Positions 17,237 to 25,913 of a DNA stretch of 64,000 bases are shown here, in pieces; positions within the stretch are counted from its first letter, which is position 1, and the number at the start of each line of letters is the position of its first letter. Source of the DNA: Janthinobacterium sp. TND4EL3. Lineage in GTDB: Bacteria; Pseudomonadota; Gammaproteobacteria; Burkholderiales; Burkholderiaceae_D. The notes below the pieces were generated by a model. The model ran no database searches, was not told where the DNA came from, and saw only the letters and a list, made by a program, of their open reading frames with translations. The translations under genes and the position numbers were made by a program. The stretch covers positions 62,001-126,000 of the forward strand of contig NZ_FTMV01000001.1 of NCBI RefSeq assembly GCF_900156175.1, in the 5' to 3' direction.

Positions 17237-17265
17237 AAAAAAAATGCCCTGTCCGCAGACAGGGC
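17237..17265 (-). terminator. Intrinsic terminator of the BON-domain gene
   Basis: GCCCTGTC and GACAGGGC form a perfect 8-bp stem around a 4-nt loop. On the minus strand it is followed directly by eight U, the form of a strong rho-independent terminator. It lies 43 bp beyond the BON gene stop. Confidence 0.9.
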
Positions 17266-17308
17266 AACCCGGAGTAAAGTACAGCGCGAGGGCGTTACCG
17301 CGAGGGGG

Positions 17309-17671
17309 TTAGCCGGCGGCTTTGACTTTCAGCTCGTTCTTGATTTCTTTCACGCCACTCACGGAAGCGACGATCTGCACGACGCGGTCACCCGCTTCGG
17401 CGCTCGGCACGTCGCCCGACAGGACGACCACGCCTTGCTTGGTTGCCACCTTGACTGGCAGGGCGGCGGCTTGCGCATCGGCGCTCAGGGCGGCCTTGGC
17501 CGAGGAAGTGATGGTTTCATCAGGGACGGCGGCGGCGGCGTTGGCGGCCACGACGGTGTCAGCAGGAGCTTGTGCTTTTGGGGCGGAGTCAGCTGCATGC
17601 GAAGCGGTGATCGAGGCGCCCGACAGTACGATAGCGGCAACCAGGGTATTGAACAGTTTCGATGTTTGCAT
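17309..17671 (-). CDS. Exported BON-domain protein
   Basis: A 120-residue protein with a signal peptide (MQTSKLFNTLVAAIVLSGAS, cleavage near SHA-AD), an Ala/Pro-rich linker and one BON domain (from about residue 55), including GVVVLSGDVPSAEAGDRVV. BON domains are thought to bind membranes or envelope partners, as in OsmY and related stress proteins. The start at 17671 follows GAGGA. A match to the sigma-54 consensus lies 77 bp upstream, and two QseF-type sites lie further upstream, so it is a predicted target of the adjacent qseEGF system. Confidence 0.88.
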   Translation of the reverse strand: MQTSKLFNTLVAAIVLSGASITASHAADSAPKAQAPADTVVAANAAAAVPDETITSSAKAALSADAQAAALPVKVATKQGVVVLSGDVPSAEAGDRVVQIVASVSGVKEIKNELKVKAAG

Positions 17672-17747
17672 GGTAGTTCCTCTCAATGAAGTTAAAAGCT
17701 TCTTACTTAGATAAAGCAACACTTTGAAGCGTCACACCTACCCATAC

Positions 17748-17763
17748 AGCAAGCACCGTGCCA
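17748..17763 (-). promoter_or_regulatory. Sigma-54 promoter of the BON gene
   Basis: On the minus strand the sequence TGGCACG-GTGC-TTGCT matches the -24/-12 consensus TGGCACG-N4-TTGCW without a mismatch. The start of transcription would be near 17737, leaving a leader of about 65 nt before the BON start codon. Confidence 0.88.
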
Positions 17764-17856
17764 GCTTTTAATTTCCCTTCAAAATCAACCACTTATATTC
17801 ACACGCGATTTTTCCAGCCCGTTTCGGCCGGATCCGGCCCGAAAAACGGGGCCTTT

Positions 17857-17874
17857 TGTCGCCAGACAGCGACA
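17857..17874. promoter_or_regulatory. QseF/GlrR-type activator site, proximal
   Basis: TGTC-GCCAGACAGC-GACA fits the TGTC-N10-GACA motif known for GlrR/QseF, and its arms extend to TTGTCGC/GCGACAA. It lies about 100 bp upstream of the sigma-54 promoter, a normal enhancer distance. Confidence 0.8.
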
Positions 17875-17933
17875 AGGTATGGCAACAATATCAATGTTTT
17901 AAGATAAGTCGTTGATTATGAATACTTTATTTT

Positions 17934-17951
17934 TGTCGCTATTCAGCGACA
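17934..17951. promoter_or_regulatory. QseF/GlrR-type activator site, distal
   Basis: TGTC-GCTATTCAGC-GACA repeats the TGTC-N10-GACA pattern 77 bp from the proximal site and overlaps the stop codon of qseF. Two such sites are what a sigma-54 activator needs for cooperative binding. Confidence 0.78.
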
Positions 17952-19306
17952 GGGTCGCCGTCGGCCCGGAACAGGGCCGGCGTCAGCTCGTATTTCTGCA
18001 ATAAGCGGTAGAACTCCGTGCGGTTGCGGTCGGCCAGGCGGGCCGCGTCGGCCACGTTGCCATCCGTCAGGCGCAGCAGCTGGATCAGGTAGTCGCGCTC
18101 GAAGCGCTGCTTCGCTTCGTTGTAGCTGAGCGCTTCGAGCGACGGCACGCGCAGGGCGCGCTGCACCAGCGACAAGGGCACGAGCGGCGCCGTGGCCAGC
18201 GCGCACACCTGCTCGACGACGTTGACCAGCTGGCGCACGTTGCCGGGCCATGGCGCCGCCACCAGCGCCGTGAGGGCATCGGGGGCGAAACCGTTCAGGG
18301 TTTTTTGGTACTTGGCCGCCAGTTTCTGCAGGAAATGGTTGGCCAGCAGGGCAATGTCTTCGCGGCGCTCGGCCAGCGGCGGCAGGGTCAGGGTCACCAC
18401 GTTGAGGCGGTAATACAGGTCTTCGCGGAATTGCCCTTCCCCCATGGCCACATCGAGGTCGCGGTGCGTGGCCGACAGCAGGCGCACGTCCACCGGGCGC
18501 GTCTGGTCGGCGCCCACGGGGCGCACGGCCCGCTCCTGCAGCACGCGCAGCAATTTCACCTGCAGCGGCAGCGGCATGTCGCCGATCTCATCCAGAAACA
18601 GGGTGCCGCCGTCGGCCGCCTGGAACAAACCTTCGCGGTTGCCGACGGCGCCCGTAAACGCCCCTTTGACGTGGCCGAACAGTTCCGATTCCAGCAGCTG
18701 CTCGGGAATGGCGCCGCAATTGACGGCGATGAACGGCGCCTTGGCGCGGCGGCTGGCGTTGTGCAGGGCGCGCGCCAGCAATTCCTTGCCCGTGCCGCTG
18801 GGGCCGCGGATCAGGATGCTGGCGTCGGAGCCGGCCACCAGCCTGGCTTCGGCCAGCAGCTCGGCCATCTGCGCGCTGCGGCTGATCAGTTCGGCACGCC
18901 AGCTCTCGTCGCCGGATGCTTGCGCCGGCATGACGGTGGACAGGTTGACGGCGTACGCCACCTTTTCCATGAGCAACTTGCCATCGAACGGCTTCGTCAG
19001 GTAGGCAAAGGCGCCGCGCGCCGTCGCGTCGACGGCGTCGGGTATGGTGCCGTGCGCCGTCAGCAAAATGACGGGCAGGGCCGCGTGCTGGCGGCGGATT
19101 TCATCGAACAGGGCCAGGCCGTCGCGCCCCGGCAATTGCACGTCGGTAATGACCAGGGCCGGCAATTCCACGGCCAGACGCGCCAGCGCCGCTTCCGCGC
19201 TGCCCACGGCCGTCACGCGATAGTTGCCCGCCTTCAGGCGGATGGTCAGCAAACGCAGCAGGTCGGGATCGTCGTCGACCAATAGAATGTGGGCGTGCTC
19301 GCTCAT
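17939..19306 (-). CDS. qseF: Sigma-54-dependent response regulator QseF/GlrR
   Basis: NtrC-type activator, 455 residues: receiver domain with phospho-acceptor D55 (VITDVQLPGRDG), AAA+ domain with Walker A GPSGTGKE and the sigma-54 contact loop GAFTGA, and a Fis-type C-terminal helix-turn-helix (NVADAARLADRNRTEFYRLL). It would activate sigma-54 promoters when phosphorylated by the kinase encoded upstream. It is the last gene of qseE-qseG-qseF and overlaps qseG by four bases. Two candidate sites for it lie at its own 3' end, ahead of the BON gene. Confidence 0.93.
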   Translation of the reverse strand: MSEHAHILLVDDDPDLLRLLTIRLKAGNYRVTAVGSAEAALARLAVELPALVITDVQLPGRDGLALFDEIRRQHAALPVILLTAHGTIPDAVDATARGAFAYLTKPFDGKLLMEKVAYAVNLSTVMPAQASGDESWRAELISRSAQMAELLAEARLVAGSDASILIRGPSGTGKELLARALHNASRRAKAPFIAVNCGAIPEQLLESELFGHVKGAFTGAVGNREGLFQAADGGTLFLDEIGDMPLPLQVKLLRVLQERAVRPVGADQTRPVDVRLLSATHRDLDVAMGEGQFREDLYYRLNVVTLTLPPLAERREDIALLANHFLQKLAAKYQKTLNGFAPDALTALVAAPWPGNVRQLVNVVEQVCALATAPLVPLSLVQRALRVPSLEALSYNEAKQRFERDYLIQLLRLTDGNVADAARLADRNRTEFYRLLQKYELTPALFRADGDPVAE

Positions 19307-19845
19307 TTCGCCGCTCCCGCGGCAGGGCGCACGGACAGGCTGCGCTCGATGTTTTTCAGCGCTTCCAGTTTTTCATTGAGCAAGTCGTTGCGGCGCTGGG
19401 CGTCGCGCAGCTGGGTGTTGAGCTTGTCGATGCTGTCTTCCTGGCGGCGCAGTTCCGCGTACTGGCCGACGAGCAATTGCGCCAGCGGCGCCAGCAATTG
19501 CGCGTCCTTGCCCGTGGCCGTGGCCAGCGGTTCCAGCAAGGCTTGCGCGCGGGCCAGGTCGCCCGGCGCGCGCACGCTGGCGTGCAGCATGGCGCGACGG
19601 ATGACGTTCTGCGGCGCCGTATCGGCCTTGGCCAGGTCCAGCTGGGCTTTCGCCAGTTCCGACGGCGTCATCAGGCGCAAGGCGTTCTGGTACGCCAGCA
19701 GTTCGGTCAGCTGGGGATCGGCCACCACCACCACGCGGGGCGGCGTCTGCACCAGCACGGGCGTCTGTTTGGCGGGCTTGCTGGCGCAAGCGCCCAACAG
19801 CAGCGCACAGGCGGCCATGGCGGCCACGGAAATTCTCGTCATCAT
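19303..19845 (-). CDS. qseG: QseG/YfhG-type lipoprotein
   Basis: A 180-residue lipoprotein with signal peptide and lipobox (LLLGAC, about residues 15-20), a Pro/Val-rich stretch and a long helical C-terminal part (TQLRDAQRRNDLLNEKLEALK) likely to form a coiled coil. In enterobacteria the equivalent gene sits between glrK/qseE and glrR/qseF, and the protein modulates the kinase from the outer membrane. It overlaps both neighbours by four bases. The call rests on position and form more than on strong sequence motifs. Confidence 0.82.
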   Translation of the reverse strand: MMTRISVAAMAACALLLGACASKPAKQTPVLVQTPPRVVVVADPQLTELLAYQNALRLMTPSELAKAQLDLAKADTAPQNVIRRAMLHASVRAPGDLARAQALLEPLATATGKDAQLLAPLAQLLVGQYAELRRQEDSIDKLNTQLRDAQRRNDLLNEKLEALKNIERSLSVRPAAGAAK

Positions 19846-21254
19846 AAGGGCAGTTCTATCCGAAAATGCGCGCCAGCCTGGCGCGGTAAAAGAGTGACGC
19901 TGCCATCGTGGGCGGCGATGTATTCGCGCACGATGGACAGGCCGATGCCATTGCCATTGCGCGCGCCGCTTGCCTGGCGCACTCCCTGGTAAAACGGTTC
20001 AAAAATGCGCGCGGCGTCCTCGGGCGCCACGCCGGCCCCCTCGTCGATGCAATCGATGCGCACGCGACCGCCTTCGCAAGCCAGGCTGAAGCGCACGGTG
20101 CCGCCTTCCGGGCTGAAGCGCACGGCATTCGACAGCAGGTTCGCCAGGGCCGTGGCCAGCTTGTCGCGGTCGGCCTGCACGATCAGGGACGCGCCCTGCA
20201 CCTCGACCTCCAGGCGGCGCGCCTGCCACTGCAAGCGCTGGCCCGCCACCACATCTTGCAGCAGAACCAGCAGGTCGACCTTGCTGTGCGCCAGATGCTG
20301 GGCGTCAAAGGCGGCGGTATTGTAGCGCAGCAAGTCTTCGATCTGGTTTTGCAGGGACGCCGTGTTTTGCTGCAGGATGCCGGCGATTTCGCGCTGGCCC
20401 TCGCTGAGCTTGCCGGCCACTTCGTCTTCCAGCAGGGCCACGCCTTCGCGCAGGGCCGCCAGCGGTGTTTTTAACTCATGCGAGATGTGGCGCAAGAAGC
20501 GCTCCTTGTCGGCATCGAGATCGGCCAGGCGCTGGCGCAGCCAGTCCAGCTGCTGGCCCAGGCGGCGCGTGTCGGCCGGGCCGCCGACGACGATGGGCTG
20601 GTCATAGCGCTTGTCGCCGAGGCGCTCGATGGCCGTCTTGATGCGGCGCAAGGGACGCGACAATAAAAAGCCGAAGCAGGTGGCCAGCACGGCCGCCAGC
20701 AGCACGGCGCCGATGACCAGCGCGCTGAGCAGGCGGCGCTGGCGCTCCAGCTCCACCAGCAGCGCATCGTTGCGACTGCCGATGGCCGTCTTGCTCTCGC
20801 GCGCCAGGCTGTCATTGATCTGCGTCATGCGCGCAAACGCCCGATACACGACGGCGTGGCCGTCCCGCTTGCGGCGTTTTCCGGCTTGCAAGACTTCCCA
20901 TGCCGCTTGCGCCTGCGCCGTCCACTCGTCGGCCAGCTGGGGTGCGAAATGGGGCGTGGCGCGGTTCAGCATTTGCAGCGCCGCCGTCGCTTCGTCGCGC
21001 GCGGCCGCATAGCGCTCGCGAAACACGGGGTCGTCCAGCACGAGGAACTGGCGCGCGCTGCGTTCCATGGCCAGGGTGCGCTCGGACAGGCGCTGCGACT
21101 GTTCCGTGAGGGTAATCGCCTGCGCCGCCGTCTCGCGCCCCAGCCGCGCCAGGTGTTCCAGGGTCAGCAAGGCTTGCACGGACGTGGCCGTCAAAATACC
21201 CGCCGTCAAGATGAAGGCGGCGAACAATAATTGGCGAAAGGAAAGTCTGGACAA
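19842..21254 (-). CDS. qseE: Sensor histidine kinase QseE/GlrK
   Basis: A 470-residue inner-membrane kinase: membrane helix near residues 10-30, a helical periplasmic region to about 175, a second helix (LLSALVIGAVLLAAVLATCFGF), HAMP, HisKA with FLRHISHELKTPLAALREG, and HATPase_c (NLLSNAVRFSPEGG; NGNGIGLSIV). It would phosphorylate QseF. It is the first gene of the operon and is divergent from the M16 peptidase gene across a 279-bp gap in which I saw no clear operator. Confidence 0.92.
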   Translation of the reverse strand: MSRLSFRQLLFAAFILTAGILTATSVQALLTLEHLARLGRETAAQAITLTEQSQRLSERTLAMERSARQFLVLDDPVFRERYAAARDEATAALQMLNRATPHFAPQLADEWTAQAQAAWEVLQAGKRRKRDGHAVVYRAFARMTQINDSLARESKTAIGSRNDALLVELERQRRLLSALVIGAVLLAAVLATCFGFLLSRPLRRIKTAIERLGDKRYDQPIVVGGPADTRRLGQQLDWLRQRLADLDADKERFLRHISHELKTPLAALREGVALLEDEVAGKLSEGQREIAGILQQNTASLQNQIEDLLRYNTAAFDAQHLAHSKVDLLVLLQDVVAGQRLQWQARRLEVEVQGASLIVQADRDKLATALANLLSNAVRFSPEGGTVRFSLACEGGRVRIDCIDEGAGVAPEDAARIFEPFYQGVRQASGARNGNGIGLSIVREYIAAHDGSVTLLPRQAGAHFRIELPL

Positions 21255-21533
21255 GATGCGGCCTTCGCTACGGTCTGATGAAAAAACGCATGGTACGCGA
21301 AGCGCCGATTCGCGGACGCCACCTATCCGAAAATGGCAAATTCAACAACACTGTGGCTTTTCCGGCCGCCGGCAAGGCCACGTCGGCGGCGCATGAATAC
21401 TCCTAGTACAATAGGGAAAAATTCACACAGGCATCAAATTGGCCGCCGGCCCTGGCATTGCGCCACTTTGCCCCCACATGTGATGCAGCCCCACCGACTA
21501 TCCGAATCACCTACCGCAGAGATCCCATACCGC

Positions 21534-24404
21534 ATGAGCACATTTGAAAAAGTCAGCAGCAACTTCATTCCAGTCTTGCAGGCGACCATCGAGCAATACG
21601 TCGACCCCGCCACGGGCATGCGCCATATCCACATGCATACCGAGCAGGCTGAAATGGTGTTCCTGGTGGCCTTTCCCACTGTGCCCGAGGTCAGCGACGG
21701 CCGCGCCCACATCCTCGAACACCTGGCCCTGTGCGGTTCGGCCCGCTACCCGGTGCGCGACCCCTTCTTCTCGATGCTGCGCCGTTCGACGGCCACCTTC
21801 ATGAATGCGATGACCTATCCGGACCGCACCGTCTACCCGTTCGCCAGCACGGACCGCAAGGATTTCTTCAACCTGCTCGACGTGTACCTCGATGCGGCCT
21901 TCTTCCCCAACCTCGATTACCTGAACTTCCGCCAGGAAGGCTGGCGCCACGCCTTCGAAGGCGACAAGCTCGTGTACCAGGGCATCGTCTTCAATGAAAT
22001 GAAGGGCGCCTTCAACAGCCCCATGCGCGCGCTCGACAGCGGCATCGCCAGCGCCTTGCTCAAGGGCACGACGTATGAAGTGGAGTCGGGCGGCGATCCC
22101 CTCGTGATCCCGGAACTGACGCACGCCATGCTGAAAGAATTCCACGCCAGCCACTACCACCCGTCGCAAGCCGTGATCATGACTTCCGGCAATATCGAAG
22201 CGTCGGCCGTGCAGGAACAGGTAAGCGAGCGCGTGCTCTCCAAGCTCAGCGGCTTTAGCCCGCGCCGCCTGCCGCAGCTGGCGCCCGCGTGGACGGCGCC
22301 GCAGGAAAACGTCGTCAACATTCCGTCGCAGGAAGCGCGCGACGACGAATTCGGCCTGCAATTTGCCTGGCTGATGGGCGAGTCGAGCGACCCCGTCGCC
22401 TACTACCACGCGCATCTGCTGTCGCACGGCTTGCTGGGCGAATCGTCGGCGCCCGTCATGCGCGCCATGGAATCGGCCGGCTATGGCCGTCCATCGGACA
22501 TGAATGGCCGCGACGCGGGCATCCGCCAGATGGTGTTCCACATCGGCATGGAAGGCTTGACGGAAGAACAGATCGCCGATGCGCACCAGCGCATCTGGAC
22601 GGCCCTGGAAGAAACGGCGCAAGAGGGCATACCCGCCGCCGTGCTGCACGCGGCCTTGCGCGACATCAAATACAGCCAGCGCGAAATCAGCAGCGGCCGC
22701 ATGCCTTACGGCCTGGGCCGTTTGCTGCACGCCTTGCCGCTGGCCATGTACGACGGCAACGTCATGGACGCCTTCGACAATGCGGCGATTTTGGAAACGC
22801 TGGAACAGCAGATCGAGGACCCGGCATTCTTCAAGCAGCTGGTGCGCGATCTCATTGCCAACCCGACCCGCTTGACGACGCGCGTGGTGCCCGATGCCGC
22901 CTTCTTCACGGACCGCGCCGCGCAGGAAGACGCCACATTGGCGGCCCTGCAGGCGAAGCTGACGGATGCCGAGCGCGAACACATCGTCGCCGAATCGGCC
23001 GCGCTGGAAGCGCATCAGCAACTGCCGTCGAATTCGGAAGTGCTGCCGCGCATCCGCCCGGGCGACGTCAGCGCATCGCCGCGCCCGGCCTTGCCGATTC
23101 CACCGGCCGTCGACGGCGCCGTGGCGTTTTCCATCGCCTCGAACGGCATCAGCTACGCCAACGTGCTGTACGACGTGTCGGGCCTGCCGGAAGCGTCGTG
23201 GCCATGGCTGCGCCTGTACACGGACCTGGCGCCGGAACTGGGCGTGGGCGACATGTCCTTCGACGACGCCAGCGCCTGGCGCCAGAGCATGGTGCCCTCG
23301 TTCCACATCGGCCTGGAAGCCATTCCCCGCCCGCAACAGGCGATGCGCGTGGAATTGTCGTTCTCGGCCAGCGGCTTGCGCGAAGAACACGCAGCGATTG
23401 CCGCCGTGCTGTCGGCCTGGATCGCCAAGCCCCGCTTCGACGAAGAAGAGCGCCTGGCCTTCCTGATCGAAAGCCTAGTGCAGGACAAATTAAGCAGCCT
23501 GGCAGAGTCGGGCAACCGCTACGCCATGCTGGCCTCGACGGCGCCGCTGTCGGCCACGCGCCGCTTCGACGACATCGTCGGCGGCCCCGCCGCCCTGCCG
23601 TTCTACCGCCGCTTGCAGCAGCTGAGCAAGACCTCCGAGGGCTTGCAGGAAATCGCGCGCGAGCTCGACACCCTGCACGCGCACATCATCGCCCAGCCGC
23701 CGACCGTGCTGTGCGCAGGCCTGGAGCAGGATGGAGAAATCCTGGCCCGCCTGCTGGACTTGCCGGCCGCCACCACTGGCGCGGCCGCGCCTGCTGAAGC
23801 AGCAACGCCGGCAGCATTGCCGCTGGCTAATTCGGCCCTGCATGCGACAAGCCAGATCAACCATTGCTTCGTTTCCTGGGCCGTGCCGGGCGTGCATCAT
23901 CCGGACGCCTCGGCCCTGGCCGTCGCCGCCGAACTGATGACCAACCAGGTGCTGCATACGGCCCTGCGCGAAAAGGGCGGCGCGTATGGCGGCAGCGCCA
24001 GCTACGCGGCCGGCGCCGGCACGTTCACGCTGAGCTCCTACCGCGATCCGCGCCTGGCCGGCACGTTCGCCGACTTCGGCACGACGCTGGACCAGATCCT
24101 AGCCGGCGATTTCTCGCAAGAGCAGGTGGAAGAAGCCATCATCTGCGTCATCAAGGGCCTCGACAAGCCGCATTCGCCGTACGCGGAAGCGCTGACGGCG
24201 TGGAACATGCAGCAACGGGGCACGACGGAAGCCGTGCGCCAGCAATTCCGCACCGGCGTGCTCAATTGCACCCTGAGCCAGATCAAGGAAGTCACGCGCA
24301 CCTGGCTGAAAAACGGCCAGCAAAGCCGCGCCGCGTTTGCGGGCAACACGACGCAAGACCTGGCCGGGCTGGACGTGGTCGATCTGCTGGCGCTGGCCAG
24401 CTAA
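21534..24404 (+). CDS. M16C metallopeptidase, presequence protease (PreP)-like
   Basis: A 956-residue zinc peptidase of the insulinase (M16C) family, which degrades short unstructured peptides in a closed chamber. The inverted zinc motif HILEH puts the ligands at H59 and H63 with catalytic E62; the downstream acidic ligand region follows in NEMKGAF. The long two-half form with a linker near the middle matches PreP-like proteins. The start MSTFEKVSSNF at 21534 is preferred; the frame is open 67 codons upstream but that part is low in family character. The bacterial role is usually peptide clearance. Confidence 0.9.
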   Translation: MSTFEKVSSNFIPVLQATIEQYVDPATGMRHIHMHTEQAEMVFLVAFPTVPEVSDGRAHILEHLALCGSARYPVRDPFFSMLRRSTATFMNAMTYPDRTVYPFASTDRKDFFNLLDVYLDAAFFPNLDYLNFRQEGWRHAFEGDKLVYQGIVFNEMKGAFNSPMRALDSGIASALLKGTTYEVESGGDPLVIPELTHAMLKEFHASHYHPSQAVIMTSGNIEASAVQEQVSERVLSKLSGFSPRRLPQLAPAWTAPQENVVNIPSQEARDDEFGLQFAWLMGESSDPVAYYHAHLLSHGLLGESSAPVMRAMESAGYGRPSDMNGRDAGIRQMVFHIGMEGLTEEQIADAHQRIWTALEETAQEGIPAAVLHAALRDIKYSQREISSGRMPYGLGRLLHALPLAMYDGNVMDAFDNAAILETLEQQIEDPAFFKQLVRDLIANPTRLTTRVVPDAAFFTDRAAQEDATLAALQAKLTDAEREHIVAESAALEAHQQLPSNSEVLPRIRPGDVSASPRPALPIPPAVDGAVAFSIASNGISYANVLYDVSGLPEASWPWLRLYTDLAPELGVGDMSFDDASAWRQSMVPSFHIGLEAIPRPQQAMRVELSFSASGLREEHAAIAAVLSAWIAKPRFDEEERLAFLIESLVQDKLSSLAESGNRYAMLASTAPLSATRRFDDIVGGPAALPFYRRLQQLSKTSEGLQEIARELDTLHAHIIAQPPTVLCAGLEQDGEILARLLDLPAATTGAAAPAEAATPAALPLANSALHATSQINHCFVSWAVPGVHHPDASALAVAAELMTNQVLHTALREKGGAYGGSASYAAGAGTFTLSSYRDPRLAGTFADFGTTLDQILAGDFSQEQVEEAIICVIKGLDKPHSPYAEALTAWNMQQRGTTEAVRQQFRTGVLNCTLSQIKEVTRTWLKNGQQSRAAFAGNTTQDLAGLDVVDLLALAS

Positions 24405-24415
24405 GCGCGCTGTAC

Positions 24416-24452
24416 CGGATTCAATACCGCAACTATTGCGGTATTGAATCCG
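24416..24452. terminator. Perfect 17-bp hairpin with the VOC stop codon as its loop
   Basis: CGGATTCAATACCGCAA and TTGCGGTATTGAATCCG pair without a mismatch around the triplet CTA, which read leftward is the TAG stop of the VOC gene. The last codons of that gene (ADSIPQ) form one arm. It separates the convergent M16 and VOC genes. There is no U-tract, so it may work as an RNA 3'-end stabiliser or a rho-assisted stop in both directions. Confidence 0.8.
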
Positions 24453-24840
24453 CTTCCATGTACATCAATTCCCATTGATGTCCATCCAGATCCTGGAAAC
24501 TGTGGCCATACATGAAGCCGTAATCGATCGGCTCCTTGTAGATGCTGCCGCCCGCCTGAACGGCTTTGGCCACCAGCGCATCGACCTCGCCGCGGCTCTC
24601 GGCCGACAGGCACACGAGCACTTCCGTCGCCACCGTGGTATCGCACAGCTGCTTGGGCGTGAATTGCTTGAATTTGTCGTGCGTCAACAGCATCACGAAA
24701 ATGTCGTCGGTGACGATCATGCAGGTCGCCGTTTCATCGGTGAAATGGGCGTTGAAACTGAAGCCCAGCGCCGTGAAAAACGCGACGGAACGTTCGAGCG
24801 ACTGGACGGGCAGATTGACAAAGATTTTGCGGGCCATCAT
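24433..24840 (-). CDS. VOC family protein (glyoxalase/bleomycin-resistance fold)
   Basis: A 135-residue single-chain VOC protein with the two beta-alpha-beta-beta-beta modules of the family: IFVNLPVQSLERSVAFFTALGF at the N-terminus and YGHSFQDLDGHQWELMYME at the C-terminus. The latter carries the usual D-DGHxWE metal-side motif. The reaction cannot be assigned; many such proteins are uncharacterised lactoylglutathione lyase relatives. Its stop codon forms the loop of a perfect hairpin. Confidence 0.88.
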   Translation of the reverse strand: MMARKIFVNLPVQSLERSVAFFTALGFSFNAHFTDETATCMIVTDDIFVMLLTHDKFKQFTPKQLCDTTVATEVLVCLSAESRGEVDALVAKAVQAGGSIYKEPIDYGFMYGHSFQDLDGHQWELMYMEADSIPQ

Positions 24841-24894
24841 GTCTCCTTGTGGGTCGTATGAGTAGTTGCTGCCCGCCGATTCTACACCGGCTGT

Positions 24895-25785
24895 TTACCC
24901 GCCCGCGCGTCCCACGGTCTTCGGCGCGTAGCCGAAATAGCGGCTGAAGGCGGCGCTGAAATTGGGCGGATGGCGGTAGCCCGTCTGCCAGCCCGCCTGC
25001 GCCACCTGGCAACCATTTTCCAGCAGCAACTTTGCCCGCTGCATGCGCAGCGCCAGCAGGGTGCGCTGCGGGCTGTCGCCATAGCGGTAGCGCCATCCCT
25101 GCTTGAGCTTGAACAAGCTCAGGCCCGCCTGCGCGCACAGGTAATCGAGCGTGAGTGCCTGCGCCATCTGTTCCTGCATCAGCGCGTAGGCGCGCTCCAG
25201 TTTGATGATGTCGGCCTCGCTCCAGCGCGGCATGGCAAGCGGCGGCGGCTGCAAGCCCCGCAGCTGTTCCGCCAGGATACTGAGCACGCCGATATGCACG
25301 GCCAGCGGGTCCGCCGCGCGCAGCAGGGCGCGCGCGTGCTGGGCGACAGCTGCCGTGGTGGCCGCATGCGCCAGCTGGCGCGCGCCGCCATGGGGCAGCA
25401 GCGATGCCAGGCCCTGCGGACAGTAGCGCGCCAGCGCCTGCTCGTCGACCAGCACGCGCAACTGCGCCGCCCGTTGCTGCGCCTCGAAACGGCGCTCGCC
25501 GCTGACGTGCTGGAACACCGTCATGGTCGTATGGCCGCCCTGGAAACGCAATTGCCCGCCATCGCGCGTGACGTAGCCGGAGGCGCCTGCCAGCCCGATG
25601 GTGATCACCATGCCGCCCCCGTCGTCATGCTGCGATGGCTCGACGAGCGCCAGCCGCGGCCGGTAGTCGGAATGCACGAGCAGCACGCCCTGGTCGACCT
25701 GGCGCTGGTCGGCGCGGCACTCTTTCAATCCCGGGTCCAGCTGGCGCCGCGTCCAGCCTGCCGCAGCCCTGTCCTGTTCCATCAT
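24895..25785 (-). CDS. AraC-family regulator, PchR-like
   Basis: A 296-residue regulator with a C-terminal pair of helix-turn-helix modules (LTLDYLCAQAGLSLFKLKQGWRYRYG; QAGWQTGYRHPPNFSAAFSRYFGYAPKTV). The organisation and the KLKQGF-like wording recall PchR-type regulators of siderophore uptake, which sense a ferric siderophore. It is divergent from a methyltransferase gene, and a Fur-box-like site lies between the two. No receptor or siderophore synthesis gene is nearby, so the ligand is unknown. A start 3 nt downstream is equally possible. Confidence 0.82.
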   Translation of the reverse strand: MMEQDRAAAGWTRRQLDPGLKECRADQRQVDQGVLLVHSDYRPRLALVEPSQHDDGGGMVITIGLAGASGYVTRDGGQLRFQGGHTTMTVFQHVSGERRFEAQQRAAQLRVLVDEQALARYCPQGLASLLPHGGARQLAHAATTAAVAQHARALLRAADPLAVHIGVLSILAEQLRGLQPPPLAMPRWSEADIIKLERAYALMQEQMAQALTLDYLCAQAGLSLFKLKQGWRYRYGDSPQRTLLALRMQRAKLLLENGCQVAQAGWQTGYRHPPNFSAAFSRYFGYAPKTVGRAGG

Positions 25786-25849
25786 CGCTCCTCCCGTTTT
25801 CCCGCGCGCCGTCCCGCATACGAAAAACGCCGCGCCGCATACAAATGCA

Positions 25850-25868
25850 AATGATTATTATTCTCATT
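25850..25868. promoter_or_regulatory. Fur-box-like site between the AraC and methyltransferase genes
   Basis: AATGATTATTATTCTCATT has the AATGA...TCATT dyad and A/T-rich centre of proteobacterial Fur boxes, flanked by TGCA on both sides (25846-25874). It stands out in GC-rich surroundings and lies 45-65 bp from both divergent starts, so either or both genes may be repressed by iron. Confidence 0.7.
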
Positions 25869-25913
25869 GTTGCATAAAATGACGCTGATGCCTACTTCAC
25901 CGAAAGGAAGATC

